Source of the DNA: Ariolimax columbianus
Taxonomy: Eukaryota; Mollusca; Gastropoda; Stylommatophora; Arionidae
DNA: 64,000 bases
NCBI GenBank assembly: GCA_036924085.1
Contig: JAVGWX010000002.1
Coordinates: forward strand, 86,792,204 to 86,856,203
Reading direction: 5' to 3'
Shown: one piece after another, positions 21,801 through 34,884 of the stretch
Position numbering within the stretch: position 1 is the stretch's first letter
How the letters are laid out: each line of letters starts with the position of its first letter
Notes under the pieces: model-generated
Seen by the model: only the letters and a program-made list of their open reading frames with translations
What the model was told of the DNA's origin: nothing
The model's database searches: none
Program-made: the position numbers and the translations under genes

Positions 21801-22218
21801 ATGACGAAATGTTAACATCGATCAATATTTTGTATTGTGATTAGTTTTATAAAACAGTAAAAATAAACCAAATAAAAGCATATGAACTAATTTGGAGATC
21901 AACAAAATAGTGACAATATTGTATGAATATTCATTTCTAATCTTGATGTTTTTTTCACTCGTTGCTGAGCATCTCGAACAAACTGTTCGTTCTGCAGCTG
22001 ACTCGACACTATGTTGTCGGCGAATCAAAGATCATGTTTTACTGATCGCCCAACAACATTGATTCAAACATTCTCCAAACCTAGGATGACGTCGAGAAAC
22101 ACATATCTTTGGCACCTCAGTATTCATAAGAGTCTAGATTTTAGATACATAACTAATAATACATAAGACGCCGCCGTGCTGACTATACTCCCAATAATTT
22201 GCTATTCTTCTAAATCCA
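21801..22218. other. Unassigned interval
   Basis: AT-rich sequence with no recognised gene or repeat. Confidence 0.35.
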
Positions 22219-22425
22219 TGACACTTACACAAGCAATGATGAACAAACGTGACTGACCAGGACACTTACGCAAGCAGTGATGAACAAACGTGACTGACCA
22301 AGACACTTACACAAGCAATGATGAACAAACGTGACTGACTAGAATACTTACACAAGCAATGATGAACAAACGTGACTGACCAGGACACTTACGCAAGGAA
22401 TGATGAACACACGTGACTGACCAGG
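22219..22425. repeat. 41-bp tandem repeat, five copies
   Basis: Unit GACACTTACACAAGCAATGA plus TGAACAAACGTGACTGACCAG. Unit starts at 22,220, 22,261, 22,302, 22,342 and about 22,383. Few point differences, no spacers. Confidence 0.9.
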
Positions 22426-22979
22426 ATCTGTTTCGGGAGACCAATGGTTGGCTTTACTTTACTCTCCGCAACCAGCGAATGCAGAATATTCACAGTTCAA
22501 CTCAAAGCAATTAGAATTGACAATTTGTACAGTTGTTCGCGAAAACAAGGCAAAGCATTGGCATGCAGTCTACATAATGAGACGGAAAAAGGAACGTTGG
22601 GGCACAGCGGCAGCGGCATGGTTCCCCCCGAAGCGGCAAAACAACGTTTTTGTTGACCTACAACGCGTTGCTTAGACTCTCTTGCACTACACTGCAACAT
22701 CAACAATGCATCAGAAGAATAGTTTATTGTAAAACGGATATTTACAACCAAGGCCTGAGCTGTTTGAAGGCAAACGTTTGAACCCGCAGCCGATCTTCAG
22801 GAAACCAAGCAAGCATTATGCACATTATTAAGAATGTATTTTTTGGGTCAGACGATCTCGGAAAACGGTAAATGACGAATTAAAATATGGTGAAACGAGT
22901 GTATGAGACAAAACAGGCTGAGGACCCCTAGTTTAGATACAGAGAATAACGTCTTCATGAGGAGAAAACGATGTTAATT

Positions 22980-23240
22980 AGCCAAACAAATTTTAAAATT
23001 GCATATCAGCATCGATGGACAGAGCATAGAACAAGATCTGAGGTTTTCATATATGGGACACATTATTAATGAGTATGTGTGCTGTAAGACTGAGCTTAGA
23101 ATTCGGATATCGGTAGCAAAAAAGAAACGTCGTGACAACCAAAAACTTCTAACAACAAATAACATCAATATTGAGCTTCCGAGAAGAATAATCACTACAC
23201 ATAGCTGGCCCGTCGCATTGTACGGATCAGAAACATGACA
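22980..23240 (+). pseudogene. Non-LTR RT thumb fragment
   Basis: The frame 22,999-23,238 reads IDGQSIEQDLRFSYMGHII, CCKTELRIRISVAKKKRR, TNNINIELPRRIITTHSWPV and ALYGSET. This matches the post-motif-D/E thumb of RTE/CR1-type polymerases (FxYLGxxI ... RRI ... LLYGSETW). It stops abruptly at the tandem array that follows, so the C-terminus is missing. Confidence 0.75.
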
Positions 23241-23525
23241 TGGTCAAAAGATTTCAACACCAGTCTCAGGACTGATTAACAAAGGACAGTGTCGTGACAT
23301 GATTAAAAGACTTTAACACAAGTCTAAGGACTGACTACCTAAGAACATTGGAGTAGCATGATCAGAAGACTTTAACACCAGTCTCAGGACTGATTAACAG
23401 AGGAAAGTGTCGTGACATGATCATACGATTTTAACACCAATCACAGGACTGATTAACAGAGGACGTTGTCGTGGCATGATCAGAAGACTTCAACACTAAT
23501 CTCCGGATTGATTGACCTGGTGATT
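23225..23525. repeat. ~59-bp tandem repeat, about five copies
   Basis: Unit approximately GACATGATCAGAAGACTTTA ACACCAGTCTCAGGACTGAT TAACAGAGGACAGTGTCGT, diverged between copies. It starts exactly where the RT fragment ends. Confidence 0.8.
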
Positions 23526-23779
23526 ATGATAAAGAGAAATGCAGTTCTCATAATTAATGTTTACATATGATAAGAAGAAGATTGGCAAGGAGCTTGCTTC
23601 TAGCTGCAAAAATTCCAGGTTCGACAACTGGTCTCGATGTTCTTTACGTTTCGAAGCTGTGAAAGAGTACATCACTTATAGATAATGAATGAGAAAACGG
23701 CGAGAAAAGAAACTGGTCATCCCAATCCACACACACACACTTAGGTACATGTATCACATGACAGTAACTGCTATGATTT

Positions 23780-25340
23780 GTGAATATACTTCAGTTCGCA
23801 GAAAAGCAAATTACCAGCCGCATCTCCATAAGCACTAAGGCTCTACTCTTGGAACGAACACAATCGAACAACACACCTAGTAAACTCTGCAGACAGAAGG
23901 TTGAAAAAGACCATCTCTTTTTCTCAAGAAGACGAATCTTCGAAGCCGCAAAGTCTCGTAAAAGCATCAAACAGACGACTCGGGAAATCAGAGAACACAA
24001 ACACATAATTCCCTGCCTGAAAACTGCTGACGGAACGCGCGTAACGTTACGATAGAAAATTGAGAACGCTTTAAAAATCGTTTACACCGATCTAGTCCAA
24101 TCATCACTCCCTGCTCACCACTCTACCCAAACAAAAACCACATTACCCTCACCCCCACTCTTCTTGACCTCTGATATTCGAAGCGCTGTAGAAAACATGT
24201 CCACATAAAAATCTCCAGGCAGAGATTAAATGACAGCTGAGATGATGAAAGAATGCGGTCTCCCACTCTACACCGCCCTAGCCAGCAGATTCTCTCGATA
24301 CTTACAAACAACAGAAATCCGTCTACCTGGCGCGAGTCACAGACCGCTCTAATCTACAAGAAAGGAGATAAAGAAGACCTGTCCAACTACCGCCCAATCA
24401 TACTCCTTCCGAAACTGTTCAACATTTTTACCAAATGCCTCCTAGCAAGGGTCCACAAGACCCTCGAGGAGGCACAACCAACCAAACAAGCTGGATTCAG
24501 ACAAACACACAGCACATTAGAACATATAACAACCTGCTGCAATCTGATCGAAAACGCACGAAAGCACCAAACACCGCTAATAATATTCAACGACTACAAA
24601 ATGGCATTTGACTCGGTTGAAACAGAATTCGTGTGGAAGCGCTAGGCGAGCAAGATATAGACCTCCACTACATCGAAATACTCATGAAATGCTACGAAGG
24701 ATGCACTACCGTCATCCGCCCATTCACTCAACCCATCACTATGGCGGCCGAGAACGGAGTACGACAAGGAGACCCTGTCTGGGATCGCCCAAAGAGGACG
24801 CTGACGAATATGCTTATCTGGGAAGGCTCCTCAACATGGAGAACAACATAGCACCTGAAATCGCCAGACGCAAACGGGCAGGCTGGGCAGCCTTCACCTC
24901 CATCATGACAGTGACAGAAGCTACAAAGGACACCAGACTACGTGCGGACATCTTCAACTCAGTACTCCTGCCAGCGCTCTGCTATGGTAGCAAAACCTGG
25001 TCTCTAACAATAGCAACAGACAATCAACTGAGAACAGCACACGCAACTCTTGAAAGACGCCACGTGGGCATAAATATCAGACAACAGCGGCATAGCGAAC
25101 TACACAATTGCGACATGCGGAGAATGTCACACATCAAGGATGTCCTACAGTAAGTCAACCATTCGAAACCCAGCTGGGCTGGTCATATTTCTAGAAGACA
25201 AGATGAAATATGGACGACCCCACAACAAATAGACTACTATCACACTGGACGACACGCCCCCGCGACAGAAACGACTTGATCCTCATTTGGAACCCGCTCA
25301 AGGGTGACCACCTCTTGACGAAGAACGGGTCGAATTAAGA
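23780..25340 (+). pseudogene. RTE-like non-LTR retrotransposon relic
   Basis: Linker blocks (REIREHKHIIPCLKTADG) are followed by the RT: LIYKKGDKEDLSNYRPIILL, KQAGFRQTHSTLEHI, then DYKMAFDSVETEFVWKR (motif A; the usual first Asp context is preserved) and NGVRQGDPV (motif B). Between 24,785 and 24,800 the sequence jumps to EYAYLGRLLNMEN (motif E), deleting motif C (xADD). The thumb continues LRADIFNSVLLPALCYGSKT and ends near QRHSELHNCDMRRMSHIK, then LGWSYF-like AGHI. Stops occur at 24,208 and elsewhere. The pattern DSVETE and RRKRAGWAAF are typical of RTE elements. Inactive. Confidence 0.82.
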
Positions 25341-26109
25341 ATTAAGAACTAAGAAGGCACACAAGCGCAAGATGATAGCAAGCCAGGCAGCCAGGGATAA
25401 AGTCATATACATTTATTTGTTAAAAACCTTGACCCTGGAAATCCAGGGAAATAAAGTCTAATACCAAAACAAGATTGTTTAATTCTAGTGCTAAGTCAGT
25501 ACTCATATTCGGAGCAAAAACTTGGATAACGACAAGGATAATACAGAGAAAAATCCAGTCGTTCGTCATTAGATACTTACAAATGATTATGAGTATAGGA
25601 TGGCAAGGCATGGTGATGAATCATGAATAAAGACATGAGAAATAAACCTACAACAATAAGTGGAGCAGCAGATCCAACGTAGGAAATGTAGTTGATACCA
25701 CACAGTATACGGACAGTGCCATCAAACATGGCCAGACATGCCCTAACATGGAATCGGCAGAGGGAAAATAGGTAGACCAAGAGAAGGTGCTGCGAACACT
25801 CAAGCCTTCGTATTTTAGCACAAATTGTGCACTACTCGAACGCGTCCGGATTGTGCAGCAAGCCTCAATCAAATATATCAGTCGTAGCCCGTTGCTCCTC
25901 CTGGTGCATACGCCAATTACATCACCATGCTAGCATGCACCATTCTGGACTGATGTGTCTGCTTCTCTCCCGGTGTAATAATGTCATCTCCGTTTCTGCT
26001 CACATTCTCTTATCTGTGTCATTGTTGGGTCTTATCTCTCTTCCCTTGAGGATTATTAGTAAGGGCCTGGCAAGCTATGTTGCACTGTTTTATCCGCAGC
26101 GTGTGTCAT
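25341..26109. other. Unassigned interval
   Basis: No gene or repeat recognised; short opposing frames at 25,577-25,872 carry no domain. Confidence 0.35.
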
Positions 26110-26450
26110 ATCTAGCTCCATGTTCTTCAGTTCATGTGTTGTTCCAGTGGGTGTTGTATCCTTTCCCACATGACTTTGTTCCTCACCATGTCATGCCACT
26201 TTATCCTTCGCATGTATCTGTTAAAGAATGCATGAAGTCGTTGTTGTATGGTCTTGGTCGCTCTCCATATCCCCGCTACATACACAAACACGACTTGACA
26301 TTGGCGTGTTAATGTTGATTTATTTGGATCTTCATATGTTGTAAAGCGTGTCAAGTATGCCTCTCTTGTATTTCCAATTCTCATCCTTACATCTGCATAT
26401 ATACCTCCTATTCGTATGTGTCTATTGTGCAGCCAAATAGGTAAAGGCAT
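26110..26450 (-). pseudogene. Non-LTR retrotransposon thumb/C-terminal relic
   Basis: The minus frame reads HIRIGGIYADVRMRIGNTRE, AYLTRFTTYEDPNKS, then AGIWRATKTIQQRLHAFFNR, YMRRIKWHDMVRNKVMWERI and QHPLEQH. This follows RTE-like thumbs (GGTDADVRxRIGKAR ... ETWRTTKT ... INxCLRRI). The 107-codon frame is open but short of any catalytic motif. Resembles, but is separate from, the relic split at 43.8/47.2 kb. Confidence 0.75.
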
Positions 26451-27119
26451 TCACTTCTTCCATCTGCTCTTTCCTCAACATGAATACTTCTTTGCTGACA
26501 GTGTTGAGTTTAAGGAGCTTGTTTTCTTCATTTTGCCATTCAGTCCCGCGTTGGCTGGTTGTCCTTTCACCCTATTAGGTTTCTCTTGCATTTGGCTATG
26601 ACTGTGTGACAAAAATACCAGATCATCTACCTAGTCCAGGTTTGCCAATTGTGAAAATAAAGGCAACCAGCCTAATGACACCATTTCATTGTCTCCAACT
26701 ATTTCCCTCTGCTGCTGATTAAAATAACAAACTAAGCGGCGTTACAAATAATATTTATCTACAATGGTTTTGGAAATGTTTAGAAAAACAACGTACATCT
26801 TTGCTTGGTAGCTGTTTGATTATAAAAGGAACTAAAAACCTTACAGGGAATATAAAAGGTATCTTTGCCCAAATGTATTGTAGTTTGTTCCGGTAAAGCG
26901 CACATAAATGAGCAACATGTGCACAACAGCCACACATCCTTGCTTGTTATAGAGATAATCTAGAATGGAAGAGAATTGGGCAACTAGCACAGCAAACTGT
27001 AAGACATTGTTAGTCAAGTCCAAACCCTCATCACTGAAGGCACTATGTGCTTTTAACTGTCTCGACGCTAGATTGAAGAAAATTTCAGAAAATACTGATT
27101 TTCATGATGTTCACCCATC
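26451..27119. other. Unassigned interval
   Basis: No feature recognised. Confidence 0.3.
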
Positions 27120-27790
27120 ACATGTGATGAAGACCACTCCGTTTGTTTAGTCGTGAGAACGAGAAGGGTGACGAGCTGTGATTTGGATTATAGTGAGGAA
27201 GAAACTGCATAATTTGCAAACCCCACTCTCTGATCCTAAGCTACATTTAGCTGGCTGCAAGATTTCATCGAGACTACTGGACATAGCATAGGATGTATAT
27301 TTGTTCTAATGGTTTACTCCCGAAGCCTTTCCCGTAAACAGATATTCCTCAAAGCAGCGGAGGGGTATGACATCTATCGTTGTTCGTTGTGCCTTTCCAA
27401 TAACCACAATAGGTCGTAGCGACATATTTCAGGGTGGGAATTAATAGTTGTCCATCATAAGTGATGAAGACCACTCTCTTTGTTCAGCCGTGTGGACAGT
27501 CGTATCTCTTGCTGTGTCCGCTGAAATGGGTGACTTGCGCGGTTATTTGGATTAAAGTGAGGAAGAAACTGCGCCTTTTTGTCAACCTCACTCACAGAGC
27601 CTAAGCTACCTTTTGCCAGTGGCAAGACATTCATCGAGACGACTGGAGATAGCATAGGATGCAGATTTTGCCTCAGGGTTACCACCGACGCCTTTCCATA
27701 AACATGTACCCGCAGGGTAGAAAGGTGGGATAGCATCTAACGCAGTTTGTCGTGCCTTTTCGATAACCACAAGAGGTCGAATGGACAACA
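27120..27790. repeat. Diverged direct duplication of a ~310-330 bp segment
   Basis: Bases 27,120-27,424 and 27,458-27,786 align along their length: both start GTGATGAAGACCACTC, share GTGAGGAAGAAACTGC, CCTAAGCTACATTT/CTTT, CATCGAGAC, ATAGCATAGGATG and end near AGGTCG. The copies are clearly diverged with small indels. No coding frame is shared. A second, shorter pair lies just downstream (about 27,888-28,005 and 28,310-28,415). Confidence 0.75.
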
Positions 27791-28419
27791 CTCAGCGTGT
27801 GAGTGGGTCTGGCATCTCACCCCAGCTGTATTCAACTCATCATAGTAGCATCTAAAATTCCCACACGCCAAATTCGCGAAGGTTAACCGGCAGAACTAAC
27901 CCGTAAAATACGTCACAGGTATAAGCGTAGTGCCATTCAGCCGGCGTCCAGACCAGGATAAACGGATGGAAGAAATCACAAAAAAGAACGAAATAACAAG
28001 TCCAGACGGAAAACAACACCACGTTTCAGTGAACACAAGTGTAAGTCGTCGACTAGTGTGAATTCCAGGCAAATCCGTGGTCTAGAGGCATCCATAATGA
28101 TCCAAAACAGTAGAGAAATGTAAACTCGCAGCCAGTTATGGCGCCATCTTTGCCAGATTTTTGCGTGGGAATTATGTGTCTAACATCTGTCTCTGGCCGT
28201 GTTCTAGTATATTATAGTCGTGTCTAAACTACACAGTCACACCAAAACTGACGCTGTCTGCAGCTATGGCGAATGGAGCCAATCTCGTGAACTGTATCTG
28301 TCTAAACTAGACCGTGAAAATACGACACAAGTTTAAGATAGCGCTAGTTCATATAGCTGATGCCCAGGCCAGGGAAAAAAATACAAAACACGAACGAATT
28401 AATCAGTGCAAATTGAAAA

Positions 28420-29800
28420 CAACGGGATAAAATTATATTTGTATACTAACTCCTAATATATTGCAGACACTAGAAATGCACTACGTTCTTCTGTCATGTT
28501 TGAGAGACTGTTTACCGTCAGTCACGCAATTGTCGATGTCTTTACAGCAATAAATTATCCACCATTCGTCCTACAAAATTCAATCTTAATTATCCACCAT
28601 TCGGGGATATTACACAGTCGATTGTGTGCGCACAAAGCACTGACCGTATATACTGTAGATAGCACGGACCCTTAAGGGCGATTACCTTTACTGACCAAAG
28701 ACAGCAGTCAGACCGAATGCTAAATTTGTGCTGGACATCAACCACGAATTACTCACTTATGCGTTTATAAGTGCAACTTTGTGTCTAGTATAATTATTAT
28801 AAGAAAATACTATAATACAAATTGTTATCATTCCTCACATCAAATAAACTGGAATGGTATAACTGATGAATACAACTCATTTGCCCGATAAACTCGGCTA
28901 GGTGGGCAGACATTGTTTTAAAAAAAAATGTTTCAACAATTTGTTCACAACCCTTCAATTTGCGTAAAAATAAACCGAAGCTGCGGTGGTACTGAAAGTA
29001 AAAATTCGATTAAAAAACAGATATAAATAATGTTTCGTTGATGACCCCATGGCGTGGGAACTTTTTATATATGTACATTTTAGGTATTTGTCATTTGTTG
29101 TTTGGTCTACTATTTTTCGTATCTAGCATTCCGCGACTCAGGAGTTCCTGGTCACTGACTTCCTGGCAATGGATGCAATGTCCCGAAGTTCTCGAATATA
29201 ATTTTTAAAAACGATTGAGGTTATGAGACGTCGAGTACTGCATGAGGGTATCAGAACCCTTTGGAATAAGAACGGGCGTTCGGCAGGGGTGTCTACAATT
29301 ACTTTCACTCTACCTGCTGGTCATTGACTGGATTATGAAGTGAACAATGTTGTCAAGCGGCAATGGCATTAAATAGACTTTGACGAGACAACTTGACAAT
29401 CTCGACTTTGCTGATTTGTCGCTTGTGTTCCACACCCACAACCAGATGAAAATAATATACGTCTACTTGAAGAGAGGTCACTACAATTATATCTAAAAAT
29501 TCACAGAGACAAAACACAGGTTTTAAAAATCAATACAACAAACAACAACAGAGCTGGGTTTATGAGCCACCCTAATACCCCGCTTTTAGAATGTGGAATC
29601 TTGTATTTAACTTGACAGCAATATGAACATATTAGGATGTACAAAATTGATGTTCAGTTAAGAATTTATAATTTGAAAAGAGGTTTCATTGCAGTGGTAC
29701 TTTTGCTGAAGTTAATACTACTTCAAAAATGCATATTTTTAACTCCAAAGTAAAGTCAGTTCTTTTAGGATGAAAAACGGGTGACAACAACTTTACTGAC
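28420..29800. other. AT-rich unassigned interval
   Basis: No gene, RNA or repeat recognised; no open frame above 60 codons. Confidence 0.35.
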
Positions 29801-30140
29801 TAAAAAAAGTACAGAGTTCATAAACGGCAAATGCAGGGATGCAAATGGTACGACTTTAACCACCAACGTGGAACTGGTGGAAAGAAAGTGACACATAACA
29901 GCTGATATACGGAGGAGGCGCTGGCGCTAGCTAGACGACACATTGTGGAAACCAGATTATAACATTACCAGGAAATACATGTTCTGAAACCCACAGGGCG
30001 AGGAAATAGAGGAAGACCCAGACACTCGTGGATGAGAGAGTTGATTTCCAACGTCAAGGCAGTAGGCATGTCATGGATAGAACTGACTCAGATGGCTCAT
30101 GATAGGTGAACCTATGCGACGCAAGAAGTGGTCAGGTTTT
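29800..30140 (+). pseudogene. Non-LTR retrotransposon C-terminal relic
   Basis: Broken forward frames give RRRRWRWLDDTLWKPDYNIT, RKYMF, NPQGEEIEEDPDT and, near the end, LTQMAHDR-like residues. This is the conserved end of a common invertebrate polymerase group (RWIGHVLRK ... NITRxALxWNPxGxRxRGRP). The nucleotide sequence still shows CCACAGGGCGAGGAAATAGA. Multiple shifts. Confidence 0.65.
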
Positions 30141-30676
30141 TGATTGATCGATCAATGGTACTAATACTTTATGTATGGTCAGCCTCATTAAACTACATAC
30201 GCCAGTAATAGCGGCAGATTCACAACATATCTATGCGAGACACATTATCCAAGGATTTCATTATATACATAATACATCAGGTATAATTATACAATAATAA
30301 AGTACAGTAATGCCATGATAAGTGGGAAAGACCAAGGACCATTACTTGGCTACAAAGATAGACAATATATTTGCGTGACGTTAAAAAGACTGCTAGGTGG
30401 ATTGCATAGACGATATTATTAGAAATCCAACAAAGTGTACTAACAATAGCTTTGTTAGTTTTATTTCCACTTGTGCCGCTGATTGCCGTGGGAGTTTAAG
30501 TCATCTATCCTGCGTCAAGTGCTTTGCGTCGGTCAATATGAGCCCTTGTAGCTGCACAATCACTCTAATGTCATTTATTCACCTGCCATACGGCCGACCC
30601 CTTGTCCCGTAGCTAGATCTACCAGCATTGAAAGTCATCAGTGGACGTTGATGAGGGTGCATTCTCATGAGATAAT
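30141..30676. other. Unassigned interval
   Basis: No feature recognised. A 71-codon frame at 30,397-30,612 has no recognisable domain. Confidence 0.3.
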
Positions 30677-32097
30677 CTTCTTCTTCGTTCGCAATCAGAA
30701 AGTAACCATTATTTTTTCGAAAAAAGCGGCGGTCATCCTGAGGCTGTCGACACTGCCATAGAGCTTGTCTTGCAGTTCCACTGGTGATGGCGACATCTGC
30801 TCTCTCTGATCCTCGGATGTCGGGCAGTTCTGCAGCAGATGTTCAGCGGTAATTTTCCCGGTACCGCACGGGCATTCGTCGGTACCACCTATCTTTCATT
30901 TGTTGAATAGGTGGTACCTTAGTCTATTGTGGCCAGTGCGAAGTCTGAAGACAACGACCTGCTCTCTTCTGTTCAACTGGTAATAGGCATCGTTTTTGGT
31001 GTAACCAGTATGTTCGGTTTTCCATTTGGTCATGTATCTGGCTTTGATAAGCCGTTTTGACTCTTCGTACTAGTATACTAGTATCTGTTTGTGGTAGTCT
31101 TGCACCTTCTTTTGCCAGTCTGTCTGCCTCCTCGTTGCCTTGGATGTTGCAGTGTGATGGGACCCACTGTACCAATACCCTTTTTGGTGCGGACTGCTGG
31201 CACAGTTTGCAGAGTGCTGCTCTTAAGTCATTAAGCTCAGTGTTTTTCTGGCTTTTTAGCGTGGTGACTACGGCGAGAGAATCTGTAATCACGACTATAT
31301 GGCTTTCATTTTCTTTGTGTGTCACTATTTCTTCCACTGCCGCCCTCAGTGCCTCTGCCTCCGCTCCGAAATTGCTTGTGTACTTACCTGTAGCGAATTA
31401 CAGTGTTATTTGTCTGCCATTTGGTAGGTTCAGGAATGCTCCTGCCCCTCCGTTCTGTGTAGTATTTGTTACAGAACCGTCGGTGTATGCATGGGTTCAG
31501 TCCATGCTTGGGTAGCTTATCGTTATGAAGCTTAGGGTAGTATCTCTCCTTTCTTTTTCAGTCTGGCAGTTTTTGTTTGCAATACCTGGTATATTTTCTA
31601 CCACCTCTGGAAATATATCCTGCCTCAAAGTAGGTTTTCGTACAGTAGTGATGGGTTTTGGTGTTGTTAGTGCGTTTATGGGATCTTCGTGCATCTTTGC
31701 TTTGGCTATTTCTGCAAAGTTTCTCCGCTTTAGTTTCCCATTTCCCAAATTGTTTAGTCTCTGGTGCATTGGATGGTCGGTCAGTCTTCGGTAGAAGTAT
31801 CGGTCATGGAGTGCAGTTTTGTAATCTTTTCAAGTTCTACAATTGACGTTGACTTCATGCCACCTGTTATAATTCTCATGGCTTGGTTTTGAAGTTTGCT
31901 AACTTTATCGAAGTTCGCCTTCGCTGTTGTCCATGCCGCAATGCCATTCTCGAGAACTGGTCTCACTCTTCCAGTGTACAGTTTCTTTAGTATGCCTTTC
32001 GTCTGCTCCCTAGCTTGTACCAGCAAGTTTCCTCATGATTGCCATTCTTTCTATGGCTTTCATTCTGTTTCTCTCAATCTGACTTTTCCATGATATG
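30677..32097 (-). pseudogene. LINE-A copy 5, 5'-truncated
   Basis: Minus-strand copy running from just before RT motif E/thumb (start about 32,097, ATGGAAAAGTCAGATTGAG) to a short GAA tail at 30,677-30,686. Blocks: thumb at 31,781-32,026, linker 31,497-31,769, RNase H 30,924-31,337. Frameshifts and a deletion near 31,800 (loss of the DCRAQLQSEKL block) separate them. The tail-proximal sequence is CGAACGAAGAAG rather than CGTACGAAGAAG. It lies head to head with another LINE relic at 32.1 kb. Confidence 0.88.
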
Positions 32098-32104
32098 ACT
32101 TGGG

Positions 32105-32400
32105 GTTATATGTTGAGTATGTCGACCGGGCTCCCAACCATGTACACCCTCTTTAGGCGGTGAAGACTACGATGGATTGACATGTTCGACTCATCGAATA
32201 TGGTCGCATTCCCACACATACCATCTATGGACAGTTGATGTATGGCAAGAGAACAGTCGGCCGACCACAGTTGAAGTTCAACGATGTTTGCAAGGGTGAT
32301 AAGACGGCTCTGAACACGAATCTGGCATCCTGGGAAGATAAAGCTACTAACCGATTCAAATGGAGATGTACACTGAAGATACTTTACGCTTAGTGAGAAG
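32105..32400 (+). pseudogene. Non-LTR retrotransposon C-terminal relic
   Basis: Across broken forward frames the sequence reads RLRWIDMF, then TIDGQLMYGKRTVGRPQLKF and NDVCKGDKTALNTNLASWED. This matches the well-known invertebrate polymerase ending LLYGEL...GKRTVGRPQLRFKDVCKRD...SWE. Only the last ~95 codons remain. Confidence 0.75.
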
Positions 32401-32872
32401 AAGCTCTTACAGCATAGAACAGTGAAACGACAACACTGCATTGATAATGACAACACACGATATATATATTTTTGTTGCTTTCTACTCCAAGTAATTGCAT
32501 CCTATAGTCAGTCATGACTAAATGGAGCTACTATACTATAATACAACACGGCCTTACTACAACCTGCCCAATTCGGCATTCTTGGATTAAGATAGAGAAA
32601 CAAAGCTTTCCACTCCGCTCTGAACATTGAAGAGTTAAGGTAAGCGTTGTAGTATCATATGTGCCGATGTTGTCCTAATGTATTATGTTTGATTAGCTGT
32701 GACAACAACGTCCCTGACCACACAATGTGATATTTGTCTTGTAATGTAACTATTTTACAATGGATGCGTTTAATTTTTCAACCCGGATCCAATTTAAATA
32801 TATTTTTTTGTTTTGTTTGCCACGAACCCAAAATATTCCCTATATTTTGTATTTGTTTTATTATTTTTTTGT

Positions 32873-33113
32873 TGTTGCGTTCACTTTATTTCTCTTATCC
32901 CCAAGGCGGTGTGCGTTGCACTGTGGTTTTTATTTTGCGCCTGTCAGCCCAGTGCATCCGACTTCAGCATGCATTCTATGTAAGGGTCTGCTTCCTCTTG
33001 GATTTTCTAAGGGTTTGTTTCCCCGGGGTAACGGCCGGTACTGTGATGGGGATCGAACCCAGCACCTTTGGATTGTGAGCCGTGCCACTTAACCACTTGG
33101 CCACGCCGTCGTC
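32873..33113 (-). mobile_element. SINE-a copy 2, tRNA-derived SINE
   Basis: Reverse-strand copy of the SINE at 8.67 kb. On the minus strand: GACGGCGTGGCCAAGTGGTT (box-A region), box-B-like GGGTTCGATCCCC at 33,049-33,061, CCCCGGGGAAACAAACCC, then core GCTGAAGTCGGATGCACTGG and GGCGCAAAATAAAAACCAC, ending AGAGAAATAAAGTGAACG with an A-rich tail. Its box B (GGTTCGATCC) is closer to consensus than copy 1, so it is probably less decayed. Confidence 0.88.
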
Positions 33114-34880
33114 TTATTCCTTATATGAAATTGTTCAGTATGGAATTATGTTTGTGTCAATACAAACGATGTTTGTGATTCAAAATGTTAATGGCAATGT
33201 GTTGTTAATAAACAAGAAAACACATTTCAGAAGTCTGCGATCACAAACGACAGTCCTGACAGTCCTGTTGAGATGTCAGGTCACCTGTTTTTTTAATCAA
33301 ATTCCCACGTTGGCGACTGTTAGATCACCAATTATCTAATTGTCTGAACGTTGTCTAAATTAACTTCTGTTATAATTGTCCTTATATCTGTCTTTCTATT
33401 ATTGTATTATTTGTATTTATCATTTGATGTTAAATTTAATATATCATAATATTTCTTTAAACTTTCCCGGATCCACTGAGAGTGCCTCGCAGACCCCCTG
33501 GTGTCCCTGGACAACATGATTAGAACGGCTGACCTAATCGATTACTTTCCTGGCTACAAATAATCTTTTAAAGTTGAACCAACAAATGAGCAAACATTTA
33601 CGGCACATTCACTAGTAACAACTGATTTTCATTAGATAAATTCAGCATAAAGCTAGGAACAAATTCACAGTTTTGTTGTAATAGCGATGCATAATGTGTG
33701 ACATCCTCTAAGGCAATCAAGCGTTTCGTCATGTTGATGTTTTCTCTAATTCTGTTATTGTCACGCGCGAATCCGTGATCTGCCGTATGTCTGATGAAGG
33801 AAATCGAAACCCATTTTTGACTGACAACAGCCGACACACAGCGCTAGATTTATTCAAACAATGCAAATTAGATCATAACCTTATCTCTGGTGTCTAGCAA
33901 GGGTCTATGTCTGTATGTCCGTCTGTCTGTCTGTTTGTTTACATCCAATGCTAGCGTCTATTACTTTCCACGAATGTGTGAATCCTGTGTTATTGTCTGT
34001 AAATCTGTATGTTACGTATATACCAGGCGCTTGTCTATTTGTTTAATCTTCACATGGCGTATATCTTGATTTTCATTCAAGGACTTTGTGAGACTGCACT
34101 GTTGTCTGCCTGTTTGTTTTCTTCCGTAACGGGCGTATGTCTATCTTGATTCATTTCACGCTTGTTTTCGTACGTAGCTGACGTCTGTTTATCTTGATTC
34201 ACTGAACGATTGTGTGCATCTTTGCACCATTGTCTGTCTGTTTCCAACTGTAATTTGCTACTGAATATCCTTATTCATTGCATTCATGATATTTTATCCT
34301 CTTCTGTTTGCTATTTTTTCGAATGATGCTTCATCGTATTTCTTGTCCATCTGCTTCTTCTTTGTCTGCATATCCATTTTCATCTTGTTCTTATGTCCTC
34401 CTCTTCATTATCTTTGTACTACTTGTCCTCAGCTACACACATAAACGATTTAAGCAACCGAATGTTACATGCATCAAATACTATTTGATAAAAGTAATGC
34501 TAAATAGTTACCCAGAGTTGAGTAAACCAAACAGTTGTGGATCCATTTCATATCTCTGTTCTATATTGCTGTAAGGTAATGTTGTACACTCATCACTTCG
34601 TTATCTTGTTTTAAGCAAGTCCTCGTGTTTCTCTTGTGATTACCGTGTGCTGTCATTGTAACCGGAAGTGAGAAACAGCCTGTTAACCTACCAGGCATGT
34701 CAGAAAGGCTGTAGATAGAACAATGATCTTATAATTGGAAGGCTGCCACCGAAACACCAATACGTCAATGATGTTGTGATTGCCGCTGGTACTTGATTTA
34801 GGTACTATTGACGACTTTCTTGGTGGTGGGTTTCAGTGGCTCTCGCTCCATTCTGAAACGTACTTGAGAAGATGGGCGGG
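33114..34880. other. Unassigned interval with degenerate TCTGT/ATCTTGATT repeats
   Basis: No gene recognised. Bases 33,900-34,270 contain a loose repetition (GTCTGTCTGTTTGTTT, then three diverged ATCTTGATT...CACGCTTG/CGATTG units of ~90-100 bp). Confidence 0.4.
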
Positions 34881-34884
34881 CCCC

